This document shows, one piece after another, positions 14,559 through 24,103 of a stretch of 64,000 bases of DNA; within the stretch, counting starts at the first letter, position 1; each line of letters starts with the position of its first letter. The position numbers and the translations under genes are program-made. This DNA comes from Sanyastnella coralliicola. Lineage in GTDB: Bacteria > Bacteroidota > Bacteroidia > Flavobacteriales_D > Sanyastnellaceae. The DNA lies in the NCBI RefSeq assembly GCF_030845195.1, contig NZ_CP132543.1, positions 1,753,501 to 1,817,500 of the forward strand, read 5' to 3'. The notes under the pieces were generated by a model, which had not been told where the DNA came from, made no database searches, and saw only the letters and a list, made by a program, of their open reading frames with translations.

Positions 14559-15335
14559 ATGAAACACATGTTCCTGATTGCTTCTACCATCATTCTCACT
14601 GTTTTAGCCGCTTGTCAGCCTACCACAGTGGAGCCTGAAATCTCTGAACGCGCTGGGGTGATCCCGGCAGATTCAACGATTCCGCACGCCTTAACTGATC
14701 AAGAAGGACTGATTGGTCAAGCTCCTACCTCGATCTCTTACCTCGCGTTAGGTGATTCCTATACTATCGGTGAGAGTGTCGCTAGCGCGGAACGCTGGCC
14801 AGTCCAGCTTCAGGAACGCCTCAATGCCGAACAAGCCACTTACCAGATCGAATACCCAGACATTGTGGCTACAACGGGTTGGACCACCGCGAATCTCTCC
14901 AATGCTATGGAAGAAGCGAACGTAGACTCTATGAGCTATGATCTTGTAAGCCTGTTGATCGGGGTGAATAATCAATACCAAGGTCTCCCGCTAGCTCAGT
15001 ACGAGGAACAATACACGGATCTATTGGAACGCGCAATCAATATCGCGGGAAGCCCTGATCGTGTATTTGTGGTTTCGATTCCCGATTACGGCTACACCGA
15101 TTTCGGCGTTAGCAATCAAGAAAGCATCTCAGAAGACCTTGCACAGTTCAATGCCTCTTGCCAGAGTATTACAGAGAGCTATAACATCGCATGGTATAAC
15201 ATCACCCCTATCTCGCAGCAATGGCCTGACGTCGAAGGATTGGTGGCCAATGACGGCTTGCACCCTTCTGGATATCAATACGGACTATGGGTAGATAGTT
15301 TCTGGGAGCAAGTCCTCGGTCAGCTCGAAGACTGA
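14559..15335 (+). CDS. SGNH/GDSL-family hydrolase lipoprotein
   Basis: 258 residues from ATG 14559 (MKHMFLIASTIIL), chosen because a lipoprotein signal with lipobox LAAC follows at once. It is an SGNH hydrolase: block I LALGDSYTIGESV (nucleophile Ser about 70), the GxND-like block III LLIGVNNQYQG, and block V NDGLHPSGYQYG with the Asp-His pair. Such enzymes are esterases or lipases; here the enzyme is anchored in the envelope, so it may remove acyl groups from glycans or act on exogenous esters. The second copy of a 13-mer genome motif class (CGCTAGCGCGGAA, 14780-14792) lies in it. Confidence 0.9.
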   Translation: MKHMFLIASTIILTVLAACQPTTVEPEISERAGVIPADSTIPHALTDQEGLIGQAPTSISYLALGDSYTIGESVASAERWPVQLQERLNAEQATYQIEYPDIVATTGWTTANLSNAMEEANVDSMSYDLVSLLIGVNNQYQGLPLAQYEEQYTDLLERAINIAGSPDRVFVVSIPDYGYTDFGVSNQESISEDLAQFNASCQSITESYNIAWYNITPISQQWPDVEGLVANDGLHPSGYQYGLWVDSFWEQVLGQLED

Positions 15336-15866
15336 TTAGAAATTCAGCGGGAAAGAGACCCCAATTCGGGCACTCGAGAGCACCGTACCTCCTCCGATCT
15401 CTCCATAGAGTACAATGCCGTTATCGAGCATGTAACGCCCTCCTGCTTGCAGTGAGAGGCCTACTCCTCCGTCTCCACCACCTGTGTAGATGCCGTCGAA
15501 GCCGTCAAAACTCTCTTTAAGGCGGGTATTCCAGAAGTAATAGCCCACTGAAAGACCAGCGTAAACATCGAACTCTTCTCCTGGCTCCAGGAAGTGGTAA
15601 TTAGCATTGGCAGACAATCCAATGATCGTGTGTACCCAACGAACCGTTCCCTGATTTGAACGGAAACGCTCTGCGCGACGCTGGCCAGAGAACATGGCTC
15701 CTACGGTAATCTGTTCAGCCACCGTGACGTCAGCGCCTACAAACACTGGAATCCCCCAACCTGAAACGCCTACCCCGACGTTTATGAAGTCGTAAGGACC
15801 GCCTTGGGCTTTTGATTCAGATTGAAATGCGAGTAGGGCAAAAAGGAGAATAAGGAACTTCTTCAT
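15336..15866 (-). CDS. Outer-membrane beta-barrel-like protein, 176 aa
   Basis: A signal peptide (MKKFLILLFALLAFQSESKA) is followed by glycine- and aromatic-rich beta strands typical of small OmpA/OmpW-like barrels: INVGVGVSGWGIPVFVGADV, ITVGAMFSGQRR, YAGLSVGYYFWN, VGLSLQAGGRYML, and a terminal strand SARIGVSFPLNF ending in a Phe as outer-membrane proteins do. No specific family assigned. It converges on the SGNH lipoprotein gene, with stop codons adjacent. Confidence 0.75.
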   Translation of the reverse strand: MKKFLILLFALLAFQSESKAQGGPYDFINVGVGVSGWGIPVFVGADVTVAEQITVGAMFSGQRRAERFRSNQGTVRWVHTIIGLSANANYHFLEPGEEFDVYAGLSVGYYFWNTRLKESFDGFDGIYTGGGDGGVGLSLQAGGRYMLDNGIVLYGEIGGGTVLSSARIGVSFPLNF

Positions 15867-15999
15867 GGTGCTGTTTTATACAATGACAAGGTTCTGTGCA
15901 AAGGTTGCACGAAAACTTGTAAAAAACAGTAAGCGCAAAGACCGTTGTCTTTGCGCCTACCTGATAACTAACTCGACGTACTGGTGAAACGAAAAATCT

Positions 16000-18900
16000 T
16001 TAGCGGAGAACCATCTCGGTATCAGTTAAGATTCGGTTGTCACCAGCCGCTGTGAATACATACACCCCAGGTGTTAACCCAGCCTTCGGGACCCGAAGTG
16101 TATACACCGCGCCTTCAATAACCTGCGCGTCATAGATAACATCTAGCTGATGCCCCTGCAGGTCAAATAATGCTATACTCGCTGCACCGCTGAACGTTGG
16201 TTCATAGGTGATAATAAAGTCGTCTCCTGCACTGCCTCGTACATCGAAGCCTGTGTCGTAATCGTCTACAAAGATCAATTGCGGACCACCGTCAGGAATG
16301 AGATTGGTCACAGTAATCGTCTGTGTGTAAGTCGCTACATTTCCAGCGCAATCAATAGCTGTCCATGTGCGGATGATCTCTTGATCTTGGCAGCAGTAGT
16401 TTTCAGTGAACACATCTCCTACTCCATTCACTGCTTGTCCATTCAGCTCTCCTTCGTAGAAGAACCAACCTCCAAGGCCATAACCTTCACTGAAGTTATT
16501 GGCGTTCATTCCCAACTGGAATCCGAAGGTCGAATCGGATGGAGCGTGGCTCATGCTGAGCTCGCTTCCTTCGAAGCTACCTGTTCCAATCAAACGGCTG
16601 GTTTCGCCATTCAGAATGAAGTAAGACCAATCCATGAAGTCGTCTACCGCAATGCCAAGGTCATCCTTGTAGTCACGGCCAAGTGCTGACCACTCATCCC
16701 ATGTGCGTTGTTCGTGTAGATGAACATCCAACATGAAGCTGTGGTTTGCATTGTCTACACTGAATACCTCGCCTGTAAGATGCGCTGTGCCGTTGGCTTC
16801 ATTAAGCGTTAGCGTTCCCCCGTTAGGGCCATAAACATACACCTCAGTCACACCATCAACACCCGGTAACCAGAGGGCGATATCTCCGGCAAGACCAGAA
16901 GCATTGCCCACTTCGCAATCATCGTTGTCATTTTCTGAAACAATGATTTCTTCAGTGAATGTCACGTCAACTACTTCTCCACAGCTTTCAATCGCTGAAA
17001 CTTCAGGGATCTCAGGGATGTTATCGCAATCAACCGTCACATTCTCAGGCACATTCACGAGGATTGGGGCAATGTCATCTACCACCTCAATCTGCTGTGA
17101 ATAGCTGCTGCTCAGTCCACAAGCGTCAGTGATCGTCCAGATGCGAAGAATGCTGTATTCAGTGATACACTCGGTCTCCGTAATGATTTCTTCCATCTGA
17201 ACATCCGCGATACCACAATCATCATACGCCTCAAGCATTACAAACTCAGGAACCATCAAACAGCTCACGGTGAGATCTTCAGGCGTCTCCAGGAAGATTG
17301 GAGCGCTTTCATCGATCACAGTAATACTCTGAGTGTATGAAGTGGTATTGCCACATAGGTCAATGGCTGTCCATGTACGGTTCAGGATTTGCATACATCC
17401 ATCCCCTCCTATTTGCTCTTCAAACAAGACCGTAGCACCACTGCAATTATCAGTCGCCGTTACATTCGCAGGTGCTGGAAGTTCAGCACAGGTCACTACC
17501 AAATCTTGTGGGAGATCAACCAAAACTGGCGCTTCATTGTCGATCACAAAGATCTGCTGAACAGCGATGGTTTCGTTACCACAATCATCCACTGCAATGA
17601 AGGTTCTACGAATCTCATACGGACAACCACCCGCAATAACCTCTTCATTGTAATTCACTTCAACTGAATCATCACAATTATCTGTAGCAGATGGAGTTAT
17701 GACTTCTGGAATCGCATCACAAGACACCGTCTCATTGGCAGGAACCTCATCGAAGATTGGTGCCGTTAAATCTGTAATAGTTACTGTTCGCGTAGCCATT
17801 GCGGTGTTACCACAATCGTCAGTCGCAGACCAAATTCGTGTGATGATGGTAGAACATCCATTCTCTTCAGAGATCTCAGCCATCGATACCGTCACGTTCG
17901 CCGAACAGTTATCTGTAGCACCCACATTCGGAGCTGCTGGAGCATTCTCTGTACAGTCAACGGTAATGTCATCAGGCAATCCAATGAATACTGGTTCTTG
18001 GACATCAGACACATAAATCAACTGCGTCAATGCGGTACCATTGCCACATTCGTCGGTAGCAATGTAAGTGCGTGAGATGATGTAATTACATGCATCTTGA
18101 TCAATGAAAGTATCAACCACTTCGAGCTCTACCGCTCCGCCACAACCGTCCACCGCTACAGCAGCGTCTGGTTCAGGAACCATCGAACAATCCACGAAAG
18201 TATTCGCGCCCACTCCTGAGATCACAGGTGCAGTGGTGTCCACGACATGAATCAACTGGGTGGCCGTCGCCGATTGTCCACAGTTGTCTGTAGCCGTGTA
18301 GGTACGTTCGATATCATAGTTACATCCTGATCCCAGCACACTGTCTTCGTAGCTGATGTTCACGGTGGCTGCACAGTCGTCAAATACCTCTGGTAATGGT
18401 ATCAGATCTATCTCTGTGCACTCTATGGTAATATCTTGAGGTGCTTCTACAAACACCGGTGCTTCTGTATCTGTCACATTCAACGACTGAGAAACAATGG
18501 TTGTGTTTCCACAATCGTCACTTGCGATCCATGTGCGGATAATGGTGAATTCACATCCACTTCCCACAATGCTTTCGTTGGCAGTTACTGCCACGTCTTG
18601 ATCACAGTTATCACTCACTTCAGGCTCTGGCATCACCGGAATGGTGCTACAGCTCACCTCCATATCTCCTGGAATCCCAGTCAATACTGGCGGTTCTGTG
18701 TCTTGAACGAATACCGTTTGCACGAACATCGTTTCGTTACCACAACCGTCTGAAGCAATCCATGTACGGTAGATGTTTGGACAACCGCCAGCATCTACAT
18801 CTTCACTATAATCAATGGTAACTTCACCACAATTATCTGCAGCTGTCAGCACCGGTGGCGCTGGAATATCACCACATTCTGCAGTGATGTCTTCAGGTGT

Positions 18901-21900
18901 GAAATCGAAGATCGGTGCCGTTGTATCGGTGATCGAAATCATCTGAACACGTGTTGCCGTGTTACCACAGTTGTCTACTGCCGTCCATGTACGCTCGATT
19001 GTATATTCTGAAGGACAGTCTCCGTCAATAATTGACTCTACGAATTCGATGGTCACATCTCCACAGTTATCAGTTCCTGTAAGCACTACAGCATCTGGAA
19101 TAGATGCTTCACAATCAAGAACGAGATCAGCTGGAGCCTCCGAAAGTTCGGGTGCTTCTGTGTCAACGAATGTCACAACCTGCTGAGCTGAACTACTGTT
19201 TCCACAATTATCTGTAGCTGTCCACGTGCGGATGAGTTGGTCGTTACATCCATTGCTCACTAGCTCAAAGGCCAAAGCAACGGTAACATCTGTACAATTA
19301 TCAGTGGCTACAGGCTCTTCGTACGGTGGCGTCTCTCCACACGCTACTTCGATATCAGCTGGGACGAATTCAAATATAGGAGCCGACTCGTCGACTACAT
19401 TGATGATCTGAGTAAAGCTGGCTTCATTACCACAGGCATCTGAAGCAAACCATGTGCGTTCAAGGGTTCTGTTACATCCTTGCGCATCTCCTTCCAATAG
19501 AATTTCTTCGAATCCGATTTCCAGAGCGAAGTCGCAATCATCAATAACCTCAATCAGGTTTGAAGCTTGCAATTCGGCACATTCGATCGTCACCTCTGGC
19601 TCAGCCGTGATGGAAGGCGCTGCATTGTCTTCATAGGTGAAAACCACTTCCGCGCTAGCGACATTACCACAGTAATCAGTAGCAGTCCAAACGCGTGTGA
19701 TAGTCACCATACAATTCTCGGTAGCCACTGTTTCATCCATGAAGACAGGAATCTGTCCGTCACAGGCATCCATCGCAGTTACGATCGCATTGTCGGTGAG
19801 GTCTTCACATCCCACACTTCCTCCTTGAGGAACACCGCTCAAGACAGGAGCTTCCTCATCTATGAAGGTGTACACTGTTTCCGCGGTAGCGATGTTACCA
19901 CAATCATCCGTAGCCGACCAAGTGCGCAAGAGCTGCGCGCAACCCTCTCCGTCTAACCATTCATCTGAATATGCCAGCACAACTTCGCTACACTGGTCAA
20001 TGGCCACAGGTGATAGTTCGGGGATCTCTGTCCCGCAATTCAATATTTCATTCTCAGGAACACTCACAAATTCAGGTGCCGTTTCATCGACAACCGTGAG
20101 TGTTTGCATCAATACTGTTGTATTTCCACAAACGTCTGATGCTGTATAGGTTCTTACCAAGAGGTACTCACAGCCCTCGCCTACTTGCTCTTCGGAAATA
20201 TTCACTTCGAGAATCTCAGAGCAATCGTCTTCAAAGACCACTTCAGAGTATGGCGGGATGTTGTCACAAGACACCATAGCATCTGACAGCGCATTCACTG
20301 GTGAAGGCCCTTCATTGTCTTCAATAAAGATCTGCTGGTTGATACTCGTTGTATTCCCACAAGCGTCAGTGGCAGTCCATGTGCGGATAATCAAGGTTCC
20401 GCAGTCGATTGATGACGTTGTCTCATCCAAGGTAATCAGCGGAGTTCCACAGTTATCTTCCGCCTCCGGTGTGAAATCTGGAATCTCATCCCCACAATTC
20501 AAAACCATATCGCTTGGTTCGTTGACAAATGTTGGAGCCGTAGTATCTACTACGGTGATGTACTGGACATGAGTGGTAGTGTTTCCACAAGGATCAGTAA
20601 GTGTGTATGTGCGTTGAATCGTTGGATGACACGTTCCAGAGAATTCTTCCTCCGTCACTTCCACCTCCACGAATTCAGTACTGCAGTCATCTTCGAATAC
20701 AATCTCAGGTGCTGGGATTTCGTCACACTCAACGGTCACATCTTCAGGGAAAACAGTAATAACTGGTGCACTCGTATCTTCTAAATAGACCGTGAGTTCT
20801 TCATTTGCCACATTACCGCAGGCATCTGTGGCAGTTACTTGTACCGTGTATTGAATAGCGCAGTCAAAAATGAATCCGCACCCCAGGTTACCATTGTTGG
20901 TTGTTCCGTCAACGTAATTCTCATTAATCGTCGAAATAGCGTCGTTAAGCGATGAAGCATCCACACCATTCAAACATCCACCGATTAGTTGATTCCCTAG
21001 GTCTAGCAATTCAGCTACTGTCATCCCTTGGAATCCACCCTCAAGCATGATGGCTTCATCTAAAGAAAAATCAGATGCACCGAAATCAGGATCATAAGCA
21101 TCGAAGGTTGTTGACAGCGTTAGGCCGACCAGCTGAGCAGCGAATACATTGTTGTACCCTTGACCAGGATCAACAAGCTGTCCTTCAGGAAGCATTGTCG
21201 GAGTTGAGCCACTAGGAAGGAAATCGCGCACCGCTTGTGCTGAAGTCAGCGTTAAGGTATTCTCACAACCAATGGTCAAACCATTAGGGAATGCCGCGTC
21301 AAAATGAGCGTCTAGGTATACCCCCGGATTGTTTCCACTAGGATTGGTTCCCCAGCCGCCAATTGTTTGCGTGCGCAGTTGTCCTGGATCACAATCATCT
21401 CCAAAGACAACACCTTCATTTGTAATGTCAATCGTAACGTCTGGAGTTGGATCACAGTTGTCTGTTAACGTAACATCAAAGGCTGCTTCAGGGTCACACC
21501 CAGCTACTGCATTTACTGTTAACTCAATGCTTGGCGTTTGTTCATCTACGGAAGTAATTGTCTGGACACATTCAGCAACATTTCCGTTAAGTGACGTCGC
21601 AGTCCAAGTACGCTCAATAATTAACGGACAATCTTCGCTGATCACTTCATCTGCGTAGGTCAGCGTATACTCTTCTTCGCAGTAGATAGTTGGTTCTCCT
21701 GTGATGTCTGGAGTGAATCCTCCATCTACACAGTCAACTGTCACATCAACCGCGCAGTTCATGACTTGAATGTCGTTACACTCACCTTCTAGGTTGATAT
21801 CGCCATTCCCACTTACGTCATCACCGTTGATTTGACCGGTGTAATCGAACCAGCAGGACATCCCAGGCTCAGCATTTTGATCGTTGGCCGCCTCTCCAAC

Positions 21901-23073
21901 TTGTAAGCCGTAGTAGTAGTCACTTGGCTTGTGCGTTACATTCAAGAGGCTTCCCTCGAACAGCCCGGTCCCGATCAATACATTGTCTTGATCTTCGTCC
22001 ATGATGTAATAATCCCACGTCTCGTAAAGGTCTCCAACGATGTTTGGATCGCCTTTCCATCCTCTACCGAGATCTGACCATTCTTCCCAGTTCTTTCTTT
22101 CAGTGAACCAGAAGTCAACGTAGAATCCGTAGTCTTCATCATACTGGTTGATGCAATGTCCGTATATGTGTGCGGTACCATCTTCGAAGACATCGAAGTG
22201 CCCGCCATTCTCATCAAATTCAAATCGACGATCAACATCGTCTGGTAGGTTTGGCAACCAGAGTGATCTTCGGCTAGCGCCGAAACCATCAATCCAACAG
22301 AATTCAGTTTCACAAGTGCTTTCAGAAGGTGTAGCTCCTGGCTGCACAGCACCAGCGTTAAAGTTTTGCATCACCTCTTCCGCCGATAAGGCGCGATCAT
22401 AAGCGGCTACCAGATGGTAGGTACCAACGAACGCACGATCAGCTCCAATTTCATTCCCCAGTGCCAGGTGGAACGCGCTCGACCAATTCGACAGGTCTCC
22501 ATCGCGTTGTCCCTGGTGTACTGACTCACCATTCAAGAAGATGTGCTCTTCTCCAGAAGCGTTTCGGGTATAAATGATATGTTGCAGGTTCAGCTCAACG
22601 CTTCCTCCTGGCGAGTTGGAGTTTGGAATTCCGTTATTATCTGTGTCCGTTGTGCGCATGCGGCACACGTAAGTATCTTCATCTTGTCCGATCATCACAT
22701 TACGATCAGACGAACCATTGGAAACAGTGATGATGCGTGCAGGTCCATCCTGCGATAAATTCCATGGAGTGATCCATGCCTCAAGTGAAATCTCACCAGA
22801 AGTTGGAACGTTTGTATTCAATTCATCGGCAGATGAAATCGAACGAATCAAGGTTGGTTCATTGATTGTTAGTCCTGGGTTACCCCATGATACATGTGAT
22901 GGATCTCGAATCTCAAGAATGAGAGGAATATTGTCTGTAGAAAGGTCGTGGATGTACTGCCCGCTGCCTTCACCAAAGGTGTAAAGGTGCAAGAGATCGT
23001 CTGTTACGCGAGATTGCGCAAACGAAACGAGAGAGGTCAATAAGGTGGCTGCTAGCAAGTAACAGTTCTTCAT
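16000..23073 (-). CDS. Giant secreted protein: LamG, 19 four-Cys HYR/Ig-like repeats, T9SS type A signal
   Basis: 2357 residues. Order: signal peptide 1-19; LamG/concanavalin-like domain about 20-245; module A about 258-432; then 19 repeats of about 77 residues (440-2250), each with the pattern P-x-D-[IVM]-x-[VL]-x-C ... DNC ... GC ... RTWxATDxCGN ... DTTAPxF and four conserved Cys; module B (RTQTIGGWGTNPSGNNPG, about 565-735) inserted in repeat 2; module A' (about 2055-2225), a paralogue of module A, inserted in the last repeat; C-terminal type A sorting domain from about 2263. The architecture means export by the T9SS to the cell surface, where it could act as an adhesin or long stalk; LamG suggests glycan binding. 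The four Cys per repeat probably form disulfides. No enzyme motif seen. Confidence 0.9.
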   Translation of the reverse strand: MKNCYLLAATLLTSLVSFAQSRVTDDLLHLYTFGEGSGQYIHDLSTDNIPLILEIRDPSHVSWGNPGLTINEPTLIRSISSADELNTNVPTSGEISLEAWITPWNLSQDGPARIITVSNGSSDRNVMIGQDEDTYVCRMRTTDTDNNGIPNSNSPGGSVELNLQHIIYTRNASGEEHIFLNGESVHQGQRDGDLSNWSSAFHLALGNEIGADRAFVGTYHLVAAYDRALSAEEVMQNFNAGAVQPGATPSESTCETEFCWIDGFGASRRSLWLPNLPDDVDRRFEFDENGGHFDVFEDGTAHIYGHCINQYDEDYGFYVDFWFTERKNWEEWSDLGRGWKGDPNIVGDLYETWDYYIMDEDQDNVLIGTGLFEGSLLNVTHKPSDYYYGLQVGEAANDQNAEPGMSCWFDYTGQINGDDVSGNGDINLEGECNDIQVMNCAVDVTVDCVDGGFTPDITGEPTIYCEEEYTLTYADEVISEDCPLIIERTWTATSLNGNVAECVQTITSVDEQTPSIELTVNAVAGCDPEAAFDVTLTDNCDPTPDVTIDITNEGVVFGDDCDPGQLRTQTIGGWGTNPSGNNPGVYLDAHFDAAFPNGLTIGCENTLTLTSAQAVRDFLPSGSTPTMLPEGQLVDPGQGYNNVFAAQLVGLTLSTTFDAYDPDFGASDFSLDEAIMLEGGFQGMTVAELLDLGNQLIGGCLNGVDASSLNDAISTINENYVDGTTNNGNLGCGFIFDCAIQYTVQVTATDACGNVANEELTVYLEDTSAPVITVFPEDVTVECDEIPAPEIVFEDDCSTEFVEVEVTEEEFSGTCHPTIQRTYTLTDPCGNTTTHVQYITVVDTTAPTFVNEPSDMVLNCGDEIPDFTPEAEDNCGTPLITLDETTSSIDCGTLIIRTWTATDACGNTTSINQQIFIEDNEGPSPVNALSDAMVSCDNIPPYSEVVFEDDCSEILEVNISEEQVGEGCEYLLVRTYTASDVCGNTTVLMQTLTVVDETAPEFVSVPENEILNCGTEIPELSPVAIDQCSEVVLAYSDEWLDGEGCAQLLRTWSATDDCGNIATAETVYTFIDEEAPVLSGVPQGGSVGCEDLTDNAIVTAMDACDGQIPVFMDETVATENCMVTITRVWTATDYCGNVASAEVVFTYEDNAAPSITAEPEVTIECAELQASNLIEVIDDCDFALEIGFEEILLEGDAQGCNRTLERTWFASDACGNEASFTQIINVVDESAPIFEFVPADIEVACGETPPYEEPVATDNCTDVTVALAFELVSNGCNDQLIRTWTATDNCGNSSSAQQVVTFVDTEAPELSEAPADLVLDCEASIPDAVVLTGTDNCGDVTIEFVESIIDGDCPSEYTIERTWTAVDNCGNTATRVQMISITDTTAPIFDFTPEDITAECGDIPAPPVLTAADNCGEVTIDYSEDVDAGGCPNIYRTWIASDGCGNETMFVQTVFVQDTEPPVLTGIPGDMEVSCSTIPVMPEPEVSDNCDQDVAVTANESIVGSGCEFTIIRTWIASDDCGNTTIVSQSLNVTDTEAPVFVEAPQDITIECTEIDLIPLPEVFDDCAATVNISYEDSVLGSGCNYDIERTYTATDNCGQSATATQLIHVVDTTAPVISGVGANTFVDCSMVPEPDAAVAVDGCGGAVELEVVDTFIDQDACNYIISRTYIATDECGNGTALTQLIYVSDVQEPVFIGLPDDITVDCTENAPAAPNVGATDNCSANVTVSMAEISEENGCSTIITRIWSATDDCGNTAMATRTVTITDLTAPIFDEVPANETVSCDAIPEVITPSATDNCDDSVEVNYNEEVIAGGCPYEIRRTFIAVDDCGNETIAVQQIFVIDNEAPVLVDLPQDLVVTCAELPAPANVTATDNCSGATVLFEEQIGGDGCMQILNRTWTAIDLCGNTTSYTQSITVIDESAPIFLETPEDLTVSCLMVPEFVMLEAYDDCGIADVQMEEIITETECITEYSILRIWTITDACGLSSSYSQQIEVVDDIAPILVNVPENVTVDCDNIPEIPEVSAIESCGEVVDVTFTEEIIVSENDNDDCEVGNASGLAGDIALWLPGVDGVTEVYVYGPNGGTLTLNEANGTAHLTGEVFSVDNANHSFMLDVHLHEQRTWDEWSALGRDYKDDLGIAVDDFMDWSYFILNGETSRLIGTGSFEGSELSMSHAPSDSTFGFQLGMNANNFSEGYGLGGWFFYEGELNGQAVNGVGDVFTENYCCQDQEIIRTWTAIDCAGNVATYTQTITVTNLIPDGGPQLIFVDDYDTGFDVRGSAGDDFIITYEPTFSGAASIALFDLQGHQLDVIYDAQVIEGAVYTLRVPKAGLTPGVYVFTAAGDNRILTDTEMVLR
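16400..16910 (-). other. Module A' of the giant protein, inserted in its last repeat
   Basis: Encodes residues of about 2055-2225 (WLPG, NGTAHLTGEVF, WDEWSALGRDYKDD, IGTGSFEGSELSMSHAPSD, GLGGWFFYEGELNG). It splits the 19th repeat between its third-Cys region and RTWTAIDCAGN. It is a diverged copy of module A at about 21780-22302. Confidence 0.8.
21780..22302 (-). other. Module A of the giant protein
   Basis: Encodes about residues 258-432 (SLWLPNLPDD, DGTAHIYGHC, WEEWSDLGRGWKGD, IGTGLFEGSLLNVTHKPSD, MSCWFDYTGQING), between the LamG domain and the first four-Cys repeat. The order of motifs is the same as in module A'. Confidence 0.8.
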
Positions 23074-23453
23074 CTGCTTAGTAGGTTAGGTTGGCCTCAT
23101 GCAGATCTAGAAGTCTAGTTTGTTTTCAGAAAAGGGGGAAGAACCTAAGTTCAAAGTCGGTTACATTCGTGTACGGCGTGATCACTAGAAGGTTGTCTCT
23201 TCCCGCGTATTTTTCGACTAATCCAGGTTCAAAGCAGATTAAATCACTCAAATTCAGGGATGAATGAATCGGGAAATTTCTCAACAATCTGGCATAAAAT
23301 GACAAACCGCCCTCCGGAAATCCGGAGAACGGTCTTGTCAATTGTTTAACCTCGCTACCCTCAGCGAAGATGTTTTTCGGAATCTGGAATCGATAAACTA
23401 TAATCGATAACTAAACCTTATCCCGCGCTCTGCGATCCGCGTTCCGCGATCCC
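23074..23453. other. Intergenic region, 380 bp, with a long inverted repeat
   Basis: Holds the hairpin at 23301-23339 and, near 23405-23455, short repeated words (CGCGTTCCGCGATCC). A 71-codon frame on the minus strand (23126-23341) runs through the hairpin and has no coding look. Confidence 0.6.
23301..23339 (-). terminator. Long inverted repeat, probable terminator
   Basis: GACAA..CCG..CTCCGGA pairs with TCCGGAG..CGG..TTGTC, leaving small internal loops. On the minus strand it is followed by ATTTTATG, a weak T-tract, and lies 115 bp after the AhpD-like gene. It may also serve the plus strand. Confidence 0.6.
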
Positions 23454-24002
23454 TCACACGTGTGCTGTTTCCAATTCTGGAGCTACTGGGAAATCGATAT
23501 CAAATTGCGCCAGATTGTGGATGTAGTTCGAGATGATCTTATCTCCTACTACCATGACTACGTCGATCAAGTTCGACTCATCGTACCCCGCAGCGAAGAA
23601 TGCTTCTTTTGCATCGTTGCTCGCTTTACCGCGGTTTTCAACTACTTCAGCAGTAAATGTTGCCAAAGCGTTCAGTTTGCTGTCGAATGACGCTTGTCCT
23701 TGGCGTACTTCAATGATCTCTTCGTCTGTGAAGCCGTTCATTTTACCAATGGCAGTGTGTGCGCTCTGGCAGTAACGGCAACCATTGATTTGGCTTGTGA
23801 CTAGGTTCACTACTTCACGCTCCTTCGCTTTTAGCGTGCTCTTGCGGTTTTGAAGCGTGAGGTAGTCTCCAAGTGCTGTTTCATTTTTTGCGTAGTACGC
23901 ATACAGATTTGGAACGAATCCGATCTTAGATTGTAGATTGTCGAAGATCGCTTGATTAGATGCTGAAACTTCGTTTCGCGTTGGGACTGTGAAATCTTTC
24001 AT
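23454..24002 (-). CDS. Carboxymuconolactone decarboxylase / AhpD-like protein
   Basis: 182 residues from ATG 24002 (MKDFTVPTRNEVS); the longer frame start at 24041 adds a non-conserved stretch and is rejected. The AhpD-like core shows the redox motif GCRYCQSAHTAIG, with CxxC and the downstream His, and the typical helical repeats around it. Family members act as alkylhydroperoxidases or peroxidase-related reductants in the cytosol. A CATCTTTGC box lies upstream in the 100-bp gap that separates it from the AraC-type regulator on the same strand, which is a plausible controller. Confidence 0.9.
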   Translation of the reverse strand: MKDFTVPTRNEVSASNQAIFDNLQSKIGFVPNLYAYYAKNETALGDYLTLQNRKSTLKAKEREVVNLVTSQINGCRYCQSAHTAIGKMNGFTDEEIIEVRQGQASFDSKLNALATFTAEVVENRGKASNDAKEAFFAAGYDESNLIDVVMVVGDKIISNYIHNLAQFDIDFPVAPELETAHV

Positions 24003-24103
24003 TGTCTTTGTTTTTTGGGTTTGAATTAATTGACAATGCAAAGATGTGGGTGATATGAGGGGCAGTGTTAGACGATACTTCCCTACTTCATGACGATTTT
24101 TCC

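Noticed and set aside
16279-22984. Many plus-strand frames opposite the giant secreted protein
   Set aside because: They recur with the 77-residue period of the sense repeats and lack start signals, so they are shadows.
23126-23341. Minus-strand 71-codon frame
   Set aside because: It passes through the long inverted repeat at 23301-23339 and has no family likeness or promoter.
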